64,000 nt of DNA, from NCBI GenBank assembly GCA_964019135.1, contig OZ025257.1, forward strand, positions 24,226,352 to 24,290,351. Reading direction: 5' to 3'. This DNA is from Arenicola marina. Its lineage: Eukaryota; Annelida; Polychaeta; Arenicolidae. Made by a program: the position numbers and the translations under genes. This document shows, piece by piece, positions 44,884-55,342 of the stretch. Within the stretch, counting starts at the first letter, position 1, and each line of letters begins with the position of its first letter. The notes beneath the pieces were generated by a model. That model ran no database searches. It saw nothing but the letters and a program-made list of their open reading frames with translations, and was not told the origin of the DNA.

Positions 44884-45105
44884 GGGGCGGATCCAGAATT
44901 TAGGGGATGGGGGGCTTGAATTTACAGTGCTTAGGCAGCGGAAGTGGGGGGGGGGGGTTCTGGCCCTTCGTCAGCATCAGGCTGCTGCTCCTGGACATAG
45001 ATAGGCATATTTATTTTCTGGGGCTAAACTTCTGCGGCTTGCCCAGGGGGTGTGTGGGGGGGGGGGGGGGGTTAAGCCGCAGTAGCCCCCCGCTGGATCC
45101 GTTAA
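44884..45105. mobile_element. G-rich foldback element with GGCGGATCC ends
   Basis: GAGGGGCGGATCCAGAATTT at the left and CCCCGCTGGATCCG at the right form an inverted end pair; the interior holds poly-G tracts. It is related to 17223-17432. Confidence 0.55.
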
Positions 45106-45759
45106 TGCACAGTCACGGTCGCACTGAACCTGGAACTTTGGTTTGGAACCCATCAACGGCACACACAGGCGCCACAGATCGACTGACACAGGCCGGGGGG
45201 TGGGGGGTCCGCATATATAGAACTTGTTCTATGTCGGCGGTGCGAGGGTGAAATCACGCGGTGATGAGCAGTACGACGATCCTAATCTTGCCTTAACCAT
45301 CAGACAGAGAAATTACCCTGGACGAACACCTTATGGTAAGGAGAATGCCCATGTAACAGTAAATTCTTGAAAAATGTACAAGGCGCAAGCCGATCGAGTA
45401 CATATGTTTTCAAGAATGGACGGTTATTGCACTGTTACACGGGTATTCTCTGACTTAAAGTACGGTGAGCCTCACCTGTTCCCCGTAGCGTGAATATGAG
45501 TTCATTTAGCATGTACATTGCATCTGTCGCTTCCGAAACCAATAAAATAGCTGACTGAAGTCGGTCTATATTCCATCTGAGTCTATCCACGATACACCCG
45601 CAACCGTGGGGCGAGTGTTCATATGCTACTCAGACGGAATGAAGGCGGTCTACTTGTACCATATAATTTTTTTCTTGTAATACATATACTAATGAGACAG
45701 AAGAGACACTGTCATACTATTATATCAATATTAAGTAACATTTCCATTGGTAAGTAACA

Positions 45760-47000
45760 AAATTGGCGTAACGGTCGTGACGTCTTCCGTCAACAAGTAT
45801 CACAAAGGTCTGATTTCAGGTTTAAGGAATGTCTACATTTACAAGCACTAATCTGAGCAGATATGATAACGTCGATACAATTAGCTTACATAATAGATAG
45901 TATTTTACGGGTGCCACTTTTATTTTTCTCATGGCAAACATTACGATTGAAATCGCGCTTGTTCTCAACAGTTGATGCCCACACGCGCCACGTGCGGGCC
46001 GCGGGCGTTTTTCTGTTACGTTATATGTTCGATGTCGTCACCGTTGTATGCTGTTAAGTCAAGAAAACATGGCCAGGAGACGCACTTCCGTCAGTTCCAC
46101 AAGTTAAATGTCACGACCGTAACAAAATCACGACTGTGCAATGTTGATGCACATAAATAGAGCATCCCTGCGAACTTATTTCTGGAATGCAGTGAGTTTG
46201 TTTAGCTGGTAATCAGGCTACTCCTGATGATGTCTTCTTTAATCTGTCCAAAGTAATCAGCGAATGAATCAAAAGACCAAGTTTGACATGTCACGGTCGT
46301 GATCATGGACCGCCTTCTTGGGAAGTCCATGATCACGACCGTTCACATAACGAGCATGTCAACCGTTACGACCGTTACGAGGTCGCCTGAAAAAACGATA
46401 ATAGGCTTGATAGCAAGCATACCTTCAAGCGGTATCAGAAGGTTATACAGTTTTTGACCTTATCAGGGGCTGGCAAAATTATGCCGAACAGGAGGAAAGA
46501 AACACACCATGGTGAAAAATGCCGTAACGGCTGTGATGCTGGACATGTATTAAGTTGTCCAAAATCACGACCGTGACTGGTTGTCAGAAGAATCATTCCA
46601 AAACATATTTGGAAGTTCCACCCCAGCAAACACGACACGTCTTTATGACGTTGCAGTTTAATTGTGCATTGGTTCCATTCACAACGCTACAGCATAACGT
46701 CTTAATAACGTTATATGAACGTTGTACACTAACCACATGAAGGTATGGTAAGGTTGTAATAAGGTGTTGGTGGAACGTTGTTGGTGTTATGTTGCGGTCA
46801 CAAGGTTCTCGTTACGTAAATTTGTTAGCCGGGACCTAATGAGTTCACGCGAGCGGCTTTATACTACTTAATTAATTTAGACTGTTCACGAAGTACAATA
46901 TTACGAACATTTTCGAAAAGGTAAAAATAAAAAACGGCTGTGATGTTTGACATGTTAATTTTGTCAACCATCACGACGGTGAGGGCTCCAACAGTTTCTT
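45760..47000. repeat. Cluster of CACGACCGT motifs and related stem-loops
   Basis: GTAACGGTCGTGACG (45769), GTCACGACCGTAAC (46110), TCACGGTCGTGATCATGGAC / GTCCATGATCACGACCGT (46292-46342), GTTACGACCGTTACG (46365), ACGGCTGTGAT...ATCACGACCGT (46525-46575) and ACGGCTGTGATG...CATCACGACGGT (46933-46981). Three of these form hairpins of similar layout with different loops. Confidence 0.75.
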
Positions 47001-47413
47001 TATCAAAGTTACTGTTTCGTGTGATGTGTTACCGCAGGTTAGAAGACATTGGGGAATTTAGGATGGTTGATTATTTGCATTGTGGTGCTTTCTAGCGTGG
47101 ACTCGTCAAATTAATTGCCTGGGATGAGCGGGGCAAAACATCTACGAGGGGCAAAACATCTATCTGATTGACCTCGAAGACATTGTGAAAACAATAATCC
47201 CAGCTAATTCGAAGAAAGGCCGATCCACTGGTAGAACTTACCTATAAGTTAGTAAGTTTTTTGTGTCGACGTGAGATGATTTATTATGCGCAATTTGTGT
47301 GTTCCTGTTTTATAGATAGATAGATAGATAGTTTATTGGTAACTTCAGGCATCAGGCCCCTCGTACAAATAGAGAACACAAAAATAACATGCAACCGACT
47401 AGAACAAACTTAG

Positions 47414-48145
47414 TTAATTAGTGAAAATGAGGCTAAATCTGTTTTCATACATCGTGAATGCTTTTTGTATAAACCTTGCTAAGTAGATTAAACATGTTTT
47501 TTCCTCGGAAATCATAATACATAAAAAACTCCTAATATCATATGTCGTTAAATATCTTGTAGGAAAATAATTATTTCGGAGATTGTCATACAATAGGCAT
47601 TTCATTAATATATGGAACTCGTCAAGAGAAGAAACAGTTTCATGTTGTAGGCAATATTTACAGATAGAGTTTTCTCCCCTGCAGTACGAACTTGTCCATA
47701 GCACCCTACATCTGAATCTGGCTAAGATCTGCCGTAGTCTAAAATCCTCGAGAAGACACAAGTATGGTTCGCGTATGAGCAACTTCTTATATTCTTTACA
47801 ATTCGTCAGGTCTGTCTTACTCTGCCAGTTCTGGCAAGCGCACTCAATTACCCTTTTGGAAAATTGTTCAATTAAGGCCTCAGGATCTCCAAGTTGTTGC
47901 TGAAACCAGGCATAGCCGAATCCATAAGAGAAAAGTAAGTGCTTGAGTTTAGAAACCCAGGTCATACGACCAGCTTCTGTCAGCCTAAATAACATATTGC
48001 AAGTACATTTCGTAAGTCTGGTTTCAGGCATTCTTAACAATTTCACCCAGTATTTAACACAACTAATTGTACACCTTACCCTTAAAGGTAATCTACCGCA
48101 CTCACCATAAACCGCTGATTTTGGTGTACTCCATGGTACGCCCAA
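47414..48145 (-). pseudogene. LINE ORF2 C-terminal domain fragment
   Basis: 243 codons, including VPWSTPKSAVYGECGRLPL, YWVKLLRMP and a Cys-rich CKYCLQHETVSSLDEFHIL (CxxC...H...H-like). These are seen after the reverse transcriptase in many invertebrate LINEs. It is separated from the upstream fragment by a stop and frameshift around 48146-48202, so it is inactive. Confidence 0.8.
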
Positions 48146-48202
48146 GACATATTAAAAAAATTTAGTGTCCACACGTTCTATACAATCTTTGACATCGTAA
48201 CC

Positions 48203-48535
48203 CTAAACTTCTGCACCGTATGTAAGAATGGGTACTATCATTTTGTCAAAGAGATCAAAATATCTCTCTACCTCCAAACCACCACAGTTTTTTGAAAATT
48301 CTTCAATAATTGTCACTGTTTTACCCGCTTGGGAGGCGAGAGTTTTTTGAGCCACAGACCACATCAATTTGGAAGAAAATATGATACCTAAATATTTATA
48401 GTAAGACACAACCTGTAGAGGCTTTCCCTTGTAGTACCATTTTTCATTGCTTCTCAAGGGTTCACCATTCCTAAATACAATAATCTTACTTTTATCCACA
48501 TTAGTAGTGAGAGCTGAGCTTTTTGCTACCCCCAT
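48203..48535 (-). pseudogene. LINE reverse transcriptase C-terminal fragment
   Basis: 110 codons with NVDKSKIIVFRNGE, WYYKGKPLQVVSYYKYLGI and IFSSKLMWS, the thumb-proximal 'KT.vvVFR...YLGv.f' block of LINE reverse transcriptases. The catalytic FADD box would lie upstream and is absent (truncated). Confidence 0.85.
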
Positions 48536-48564
48536 GACCCCCTCACCCCTCCCCCCCCCCCTGT

Positions 48565-48931
48565 GGTCGTGCTATAGTGCGACCGAAAATTTTGAAATAT
48601 CGGTTTGAAAATGCCCGCTCACGAGTTAATGAGGTCATTAATTTTTGTCAAAAGTCTTTGTTTCCGTGCTATAGCACGGGGTATAATTAGCATAAATTAG
48701 TATGTAAATAGGTATATTCAACAAGGTTATTAATCATTGTGTGTCTTATGTTCTCGTGCTATAGTACGAGTGAATGAAGAAGACATATTGTTTGAAGTCT
48801 TCAATCTGCGATCAAGTACTATTATGAATAGGTAATAGATGAACAAGTCCTTTTGCTTTGATGAAACAGTAAATCATTTAATCGCTATAGATATCGCCAT
48901 GTAAACTGTATATTCTCGCGTTACAGTACGA
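48565..48931. repeat. Four spaced short palindromes, CGTGCTATAGYACG type
   Basis: GGTCGTGCTATAGTGCGACC (48565-48584), CCGTGCTATAGCACGG (48664-48679, perfect), CTCGTGCTATAGTACGAG (48753-48770) and the weaker TCGCGTTACAGTACGA (48916-48931). They lie between the LINE and the virus-like element. Confidence 0.85.
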
Positions 48932-49196
48932 TTAATCGTCAATGATACGTGTATATAATCAATGTAATCAGGCCATGTGAGATCCTATAAGCTGTGTAAT
49001 ATGTTTGTTTGTTTGTAAAAACCATAGGATATGTTTCGAGTAAACCATATTAACGCAAATACAATCATCCATTTTGCAATTTTTTTATTCCTATATCACT
49101 ACATGAATACCATTACCCGCTACAACATCTATCGTGGTCAAAAACTGAGTATCACAAAAATATACACCTTGATATCATATTATTATACATGACAAT

Positions 49197-49535
49197 TTAG
49201 TCAATGGGTAAAGAGGTCTTGCACGCGGTTTGCATAAAACGCGGGGACTGCCGGCGAGTGATACGCGGAAAGTGAACAGATTGGAAATTATGAATATAGT
49301 TGTCATTGCACATGGTGTGTGGAGACCAATACTCTCGATAGATTCGTGACATGGAGTAATTTCGACATTTGAAATATAAGTAAAATAGACAGTATTCTCC
49401 GCATACATCTGTGCCAAGTGACTGCCACACCGCTCTCATGGGTTGTTGAATAAAATATTCCAAGTGTTTAAGGTTCACATAGGCACGAATTGGTTTTCCT
49501 AGTGAGTCAAACATCTCAATTTTCCCCGATGACAC
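49197..49535 (-). CDS. Adenovirus/Polinton-type cysteine protease, C-terminal part (left arm)
   Basis: Seen: SSGKIEMFDSLGKP near the start and VWQSLGTDVCGEYCLFYLYF in the middle. In adenovirus-type (peptidase family C5-like) proteases the order is His, an acidic or Asn residue, Gln and catalytic Cys. FDSLG is the acidic block, and Q..GTDVCGEYC gives the Gln and Cys. The His-containing N-terminal part is not in this frame. The frame opens just after a TAA with no ATG before residue 8, so the N-terminus is spliced in from elsewhere, frameshifted or lost. Such proteases mature capsid proteins in the viruses and Polintons that carry them. It lies 145 bp downstream of the PC4-like gene in the same orientation. 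Confidence 0.65.
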   Translation of the reverse strand: MSSGKIEMFDSLGKPIRAYVNLKHLEYFIQQPMRAVWQSLGTDVCGEYCLFYLYFKCRNYSMSRIYREYWSPHTMCNDNYIHNFQSVHFPRITRRQSPRFMQTACKTSLPID

Positions 49536-49680
49536 TAAACTTTAAATGTCACACGTACGTATACTAATCACCAATTATATATATATATATATATTCATCT
49601 ACACCAGTGTAACTTTCACCATAATTCAGGATTGGTCATCCATAAATACATCAAATGTAACTTAGTGGATACATAAACAT

Positions 49681-50385
49681 TTAGGATAGATGTATCTTAT
49701 CCAAACCTTTCGGGTAACATTCAACACAGTCAAAGTACCCCTCCTGATTTTGGTGAGATGACATACAATCAACCAACTCGGTGAGTTCCGGAACACACTT
49801 ATCATGGATCGTGTTGAGATGGAACTTAAGTAAATTCCACTGCTTTAAATCGAGAGTAATTCCTTTTCGGGTCGGCACGGGCGTATCTTGTGTATCCGGC
49901 AACCAGTATTTTCGAATATCTAGAAACTGGCCACGGTGCAGGACCTCGGCCATCACCAAACCTCCGAGATGATATTTCCGTGGATTGGTGGTCTGTTGGA
50001 ATTCTCGATCTATGGTGTTTGTCAATGTCTGCAACATCTTCCAGCGGGTTGTGATGAGATTGACACCCACTTTTGTAGGGTAATCACGGCCGTTTTCTTG
50101 ACATACCCACTTTCTAATATCAAAGCGTAAAACGTCTTTGAAATACTGAACAGTTAAATAGACATTTTCTCCGATGCACTCTTGACAGCGTATATCGTGA
50201 GTTTGCTCGGAAGTACACTGCGTATTCTCCCACTTTCTTTTCTTGGCCAGCGGGATGAGTGGTAGCCGATTGGAGGGAGCGAAGCCCGCTGTTGTCTTGT
50301 GGGAAGTCATGTCGTTGTGGTGAAAAGATGGAGACCGCCCGTACATTATATTCACAAAGTCCCTCTCCACCTCCTCGTCATCCAC
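49681..50385 (-). CDS. Protein with two PC4/p15-like DNA-binding repeats (left arm)
   Basis: 234 codons from a GTG, or 221 from the first in-frame ATG at 50346. Two repeats share the PC4 pattern: FDIRKWVCQENGRDYPTKVG then VNLITTRWKMLQ (about residues 88-122), and FLDIRKYWLPDTQDTPVPTR then KGITLDLKQWNLLK (about 155-192). The 'DIR-W/Y ... PT+KGI.L...QW..L' signature is that of the transcription coactivator PC4/SUB1 single-stranded DNA-binding fold. CxxC pairs (RCQEC at 67-71; DCVECYPKG near the end) suggest a small zinc site. The N-terminus holds a basic KKRKW stretch that could act as a nuclear signal. The role is inferred as DNA binding in viral transcription or replication. Confidence 0.65.
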   Translation of the reverse strand: MDDEEVERDFVNIMYGRSPSFHHNDMTSHKTTAGFAPSNRLPLIPLAKKRKWENTQCTSEQTHDIRCQECIGENVYLTVQYFKDVLRFDIRKWVCQENGRDYPTKVGVNLITTRWKMLQTLTNTIDREFQQTTNPRKYHLGGLVMAEVLHRGQFLDIRKYWLPDTQDTPVPTRKGITLDLKQWNLLKFHLNTIHDKCVPELTELVDCMSSHQNQEGYFDCVECYPKGLDKIHLS

Positions 50386-50534
50386 CCACTTGGGACGTGT
50401 CTGAACATGCTTTGGCGAGGTGTAAAAATAGCATCACGACTGACGTCATACATCGGCGTGGCTTTGTCATCTGTTTAAAGATAGACAGAGGGGCGTGGCC
50501 AACAGGCTTTGTACGCACGGGTAATCGCTGTAAA

Positions 50535-50645
50535 TGAGCGATCAATCACTTTTTTAATCCCAACAACTCAAGCCCGCGTTATAATAAGACTGAGTCGCTT
50601 CACTACGTTTTATAATAATTGGTTCATGCACTACTGTGTGTGAAT
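50535..50645 (-). promoter_or_regulatory. Shared upstream module (left arm)
   Basis: It contains paired TTATTATAA(A)CG elements separated by GTGAAGCGACTCAGTC (read on the minus strand), 150-260 bp upstream of the PC4-like frame. It is present again at 62622-62732 and, diverged, at 57022-57130. Its conservation in the old copy suggests a promoter or packaging/replication signal (inference). Confidence 0.45.
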
Positions 50646-50864
50646 TGTGTGATTGATGTTAAAGGTCACAGAAAAGGGCCGTGGATGTTTTAAAACTCAT
50701 CAAAATGCTACCTTTGTGAAAGAGCGGTGACTTTGAGGACTTGTCTGCGAGCGACAGATGTTTCGTGGTCTTTGTCTTGATGTGTAGAGTTGCAGCGACA
50801 CTTATTTATTTTCGGTCGGTTATTTTTTTAAATGCGCGTTTGAATTCACCGGTGGGAGGGCAGT

Positions 50865-50892
50865 TAGCCCGCGGGCGCGCGAGCGCGCTACA
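50865..50892. repeat. GC-rich near-palindrome GCGGGCGCGCGAGCGCGC (left arm)
   Basis: Alternating G/C with self-complementarity, in otherwise AT-rich sequence; mirrored at 62375-62402. Confidence 0.6.
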
Positions 50893-51014
50893 CGATAGGG
50901 GGCGGGGCTTGGACCGAGACAAATATCGATTTTTTTTTTCCAAGCCCCTCAGCACCGCGCTGGCCGTCACGACCTACTGATTTTCAAAAGTTCGGGCGAG
51001 CCAGCGAGCCAGAA

Positions 51015-51209
51015 TCAGCGGAGCGTCATGTGGTTTTTGGCGGGGTATTGGCCGACGGTCTGTGTACGCACAAGTTTGGGAGTGTCGCTGTGATATGAAC
51101 TTTGTGAAATATCGTAAGGAATAATCACCTTAATTTTAGTTTCGGTTGTAACATTATTCAACTGTCGCCGATGTAATAAGGATGCATCTATAAACGTTCG
51201 AACAAACAA
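51015..51209 (-). CDS. Small hypothetical open frame (left arm)
   Basis: 64 codons with a mixed composition (TTETKIKVIIPYDISQSSYH). No homologue recognised. Presence in both arms adds no support because the arms are near-identical. Confidence 0.2.
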   Translation of the reverse strand: MFVRTFIDASLLHRRQLNNVTTETKIKVIIPYDISQSSYHSDTPKLVRTQTVGQYPAKNHMTLR

Positions 51210-52045
51210 GTCGTGGAGACAAGCGCCCGGTTGGCGTCCTTTTGTCGCGAGGGAGAAGAGTTATGACAGTTGTTTGATGAGTCAGTCTATTATTTCGATA
51301 GTAATAAGCGGGCTTTATGCTCTTCACCTCAGGTATTATTTATCTGCAAGCCATTAATACGTCGGCCGGAAAGGTCAATGGGTTAACCTCTTCAACAACC
51401 GCCTGTGGGCATTTAATTATACCTTCCCCTCCTAGATAACTAGGCGTGGCAGCTGATTACTATGTGGTGGCAGTAAAATTCACTGTTGTATATGATACGA
51501 GGCGTCATTGTGTACTGATGGAAACATAAGAAGCTTGTGTTATAGGTCCACCCTTCCCCCTGCCCCCCTTTCTCTCCCCCATCTATTCACTGACGATTCT
51601 GAACTCGTGACTCCCATGCTACACCTGCCCTCTTCGTCAACGATGCAGTTTTAAAATCATAATGGAGTGAATGGTGACGTCATTGACATTTAGTCATCTG
51701 TTTGTTCAGGACCTATATAAAACGGGAGAGATGAGTTAATTGGTTGTTTCTTTATGTTGGCAACCCCTTGACCTCTGTAGCCGACGTTTTGTTTGCTTGC
51801 ATATGCATCCAAAAGAAGGTAGGGAGGGTGAAGGATATAACATCAATCGTCTATGTCATTGCTATACACGTTCTTGGGGAGTGTCTGTGGGTTTTTTATT
51901 GCATTGGAGTCCGACGGCACGTTTAAACGAGTTTGGGGAAAGAGCGACTGGCTCTCTCCATACACCATACACTCACAATATTCCTATTAGGTTATTTTGC
52001 TGTTACTCCGTCAAGTGAAAACTATTATGGTGCATGACCGCTTTT
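51210..52045. other. Left arm, uncharacterised
   Basis: It includes the segment GGTTAACCTCTTCAACA (51379-51395), of which diverged relatives occur in the spacer at about 56710 and 56830. The plus-strand frame at 51740-52018 is not convincing. Confidence 0.5.
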
Positions 52046-52282
52046 CTAGTTCATTAAAAGAAGCAGTTGCATTTGCTTGTGACATCTGCAACCAACGTCG
52101 CATTCATATAACTCATACACCGTTAAAGGAATTATTCTGTAAGTTTGAACATTGTTACTCGTTAAGTCAGTGTAAAGTAACATATATGTTAAAAATGTAT
52201 TGTATTGAACTTTATTTGTTTTTATTGCACTTTTAAAATCAGCTAAAGTAAAAACACATACTAACATAAATTTTACCAACAA
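52046..52282 (-). CDS. Small hypothetical open frame (left arm)
   Basis: 78 codons, with TLADFKSAIKT and TYRIIPLTVYELYECDVGCR. The mirrored frame at 60984-61220 differs by two residues (N/D and Y/N). No homologue recognised. Confidence 0.25.
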   Translation of the reverse strand: MLVKFMLVCVFTLADFKSAIKTNKVQYNTFLTYMLLYTDLTSNNVQTYRIIPLTVYELYECDVGCRCHKQMQLLLLMN

Positions 52283-52654
52283 TAACCGTATCCATCCATG
52301 TCAAGGAACGTAGTCAACAATTAACTTTAGCGTAATTTAAATAACTCACAAATTTCATATGTCACCACGTCACAACTCATTCGTAGGTTTCAACAAGACT
52401 TTAAACCATTTGCAAAAGTGATTATAAAAGTGAATGCATCAACTTTAAAAATGATATTTTGCGTATTGTATGTATGAAATATTCGTTTTCCGTCACGTGT
52501 TTATATATTTTTTAAACTATCAAGTGTTACAGTAACACAATAAGTTATGCATGTATCATATATTTGTGAAACATCCATTTACCTTATTGCAATACGTCTC
52601 GGTTTACACAAACACTTACAACTTTGCAACTAGTCTTGTAGAATGTCATGTTTC

Positions 52655-52716
52655 ATAAAGTTAACAAGTTATTGAATCAACAGATTGACGCGTGTTACGC
52701 GTGCGTGTATCGCGAA
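52655..52716. repeat. 62-bp repeat with ACGCGT core, unit 1 (left arm)
   Basis: ATAAAGTTAACAAGTTATTG, AATCAACAGATTGACGCGTG and TTACGCGTGCGTGTATCGCG. A near-identical unit lies 1269 bp away at 53924-53985. Confidence 0.85.
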
Positions 52717-53923
52717 TGTGAACTGAATTAAAAGTCGTCATCACGTTAACGAATTAGGAAGTGAGTATAAACACTGCCATGTAATTTTTAGTGAGTAGCA
52801 TTTGCGGTAAAAGAACTTCGCTATTGAAATAGCGTTAGCAACAGGCAAGTACTAATTCTACACAATCATGACAAGTTCTTAAATTTTATTTAGTGAACAT
52901 TGCAATTCCGAAAACAACGATATTTGTGGTGACAACATATCTGCAATGAAGTAAGAGAGAAGTAATTAGACATAAAAAATAGCGAAGCCAACGTGATGTA
53001 TGTGCGAATTTAATGAATTGAATTCACCGGTATAATCAGATACATTCTAAACTACGGTGCGTAGAGAAGTATTGAATAGACTCATGACTGAGAAGAGTTT
53101 ATCAAATGAATAACATTTGGAACATAACACAACATATGGATAATATAAACCTAATACTTTTGATTACAATAAAACTCACGCGAGTATTCTGAGAGAACAT
53201 GTTGTAAACGGAATAAATCATCAGTTTGTAACCATACAAAGAAGTGAATGAAACATATCATTTACTTTATCTCGTAACATACATTCTAAACTTAGAAAGA
53301 GGATCGTATTAAGTAGTTGTCATAGCAAACACTAACATAAACATAACGAATGAGTTATCTGTCTTTTTTGGTATATCTTGGTGCAATGTATGACGTATCT
53401 AACTCGTGTTTTCTCTCTGCGTAGAAGGTATGTCAAAACTGGGAGTATGTATCCTCTTTTTTTTTTATACATCAAGAAGTTAAACAGATAGAATAGAATT
53501 CTCATGAGTTGTGATGTCAAGGACAATGAATCAGTATTCAGTTTGGTTTTATTACACATATCCCAAAACAGTTTTCTTACTCGTACTCAACCAGATTATG
53601 TAGGAATGTGTGGTAGTGTAATTTTTAGAACCCTTAACTTCCTACATGAATTGATACTTCTAGTATCTAATTAATCTTACCTTAAGCTATCCTGAAAGAA
53701 ATTTCAGGGTCCACTCGTCTCCTGCGAGAATGTAACAATATGTTTAGTTGATTTATAACATTTAGGTTTTATCTACATGAAACGAATGCTTATTTATTTT
53801 TTATTTTTAAACTATTAACATTTGTACTGAGTTTAACACATTTTACTTACCACTCTCTTTCCTCTGGCGCACAGTAAACCGTTATACACTTACACCTATG
53901 ACTAGTTACAAATGGAAGTATTA

Positions 53924-53985
53924 ATAAAGTTAACAAGTTATTGAATCAACAGATTGACGCGTGTTACGCATGTGTATATCGCGAA
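53924..53985. repeat. 62-bp repeat with ACGCGT core, unit 2 (left arm)
   Basis: Same unit as 52655-52716 with a few substitutions (TTACGCATGTGTATATCGCG). Confidence 0.85.
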
Positions 53986-55301
53986 CATGAAACGTTTGAT
54001 CCGCAAGTGCCATCACGTATGATATGTTAACCGGTTTGGTGGACACATGTGAAACCAAAAGGTAGAATTCTGTCAGTTGCATGCCGTCATCGAGTTTGTT
54101 ACATTCGTGTAATTTGAAAGACAACGAAGAAGAAAGATGTCACTTTTTGTATTCAACATAACATCAAGTTTATACTTAATGTAACATGTGTGAAATAAAT
54201 ATCATGTCACATCTATGTACTCAATAGTCAACCGCAAAAGTAAAAAGCTGTAAGTATTGTGTGTGTATTCACTGTAACATATGTCTGTGGATAGTAATCA
54301 TTTGCATACGATTTTACTTATTGTAGATGACACAACGATGAATAACCTCCGTTGAACGAACGGTGTACGAGAAAATTAAATGACTTGTAAATAATATAGA
54401 TGTGATCCGTACTACACATGTGTCACAATTGACATGATCGTTTGATAGAACAAATATCGGTCTTGTCTTTTTCAAGTGAAGTAAATCGGGTTTGCAGACT
54501 GTTAAGAAAGTAACCGAGTGCGTAATACAATATATATATTTAATGAAGTAATATGTTTGGGAAAAGAGTCGTTATATAGTTTCGCTGTATGTTAACATAC
54601 TTGAACACAAGAAAACGGTAACAAAAGTTAATGAATGATTGAATGCGAATATTTTCTTTGATATGTTTTGGATGAATTAGTTAACATTAATGCTACTGAC
54701 TAACAACAACAACCACGGGAACCACCATAACCATAATATCGCCAACTGTTTGAGTCAAAGGACAAAGTGTGCATGTGAAAACTTGTTTTATAAATGTAAT
54801 GGTAATACCAAAGATCTCTATACATCTCCAATGCGACATGAGTCACGATTAATGTTTTGAAACAGTGTTTTTATATTAAATCGAGTTCACGTAAGCACAG
54901 TCAGCAGTTTTGATTATATGGTTATCAATGTGTTTACATTTGTATATGTATATCGCATCAGTCAGTCGGTAAACAACGTGGACTGTAAAAAATCACACCA
55001 AAAAAGGGTGGATGACAAACTTTCAGGAAAACGATATGTTTGTAAGTTAACTTCTGAAGCGTGGTGAGCTGTATCGGACAATGCGGCAGCCCTCAACAGA
55101 GCACTGAATGTGATAAACCTGCGAAGAACTTACACCCTCACAAAATTTCTGTTGGTTGACTGCTGCATTCGAGCAGAGTATGCGTAAATAAATATAGGTG
55201 TTACGATATTACTGCGTTACGTTAAAGGGGGGGGGGTGAAGAAATACGATGGATTTCAGATTAAATACCGTTTATTAACATCAAGAATATATAGTATAAA
55301 C

Positions 55302-55334
<33 letters not shown>

Positions 55335-55342
55335 TAAAATGA

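Larger units (their letters stand above)
42015..45700. other. 3' flank, no gene recognised
   Basis: It contains the presumed 3' untranslated region (no unique AATAAA close to the stop; AATAAA forms occur at 43838 and 44027), a 28-bp repeat and two G-rich elements. Minus-strand frames at 42625-42834 and 43988-44254 are not convincing. Confidence 0.6.
47316..48537 (-). mobile_element. 5'-truncated non-LTR (LINE) retrotransposon
   Basis: On the minus strand it runs from the reverse-transcriptase C-terminal part (48535) through a conserved C-terminal domain and ends in AATAAACTATCTATCTATCT, i.e. an (ATCT)n tail at 47316-47336. The 5' end stops abruptly at a poly-C tract (48548-48560), as expected of target-primed reverse transcription. 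The clade is not assigned. Confidence 0.85.
52283..55342. other. Left arm, long AT-rich segment
   Basis: No recognisable gene in 3 kb, except weak frames on the minus strand at 53332-53559 and 53930-54124. It holds a 62-bp direct repeat (52655-52716 and 53924-53985) and (TA)n/(CA)n tracts near 55300-55335. The mirror is 57925-60984. Confidence 0.6.

Noticed and set aside
49197..49535. Ulp1/SENP-type protease instead of the adenovirus type
   Set aside because: The CGEYCLFYL context with FDSLG upstream fits the adenovirus/Polinton type better than the DCGxxxC block of Ulp1. Not excluded without a profile search.
50259..50537. Plus-strand 92-codon frame in both arms
   Set aside because: It is a shadow frame antisense to the PC4-like gene start and its upstream region.
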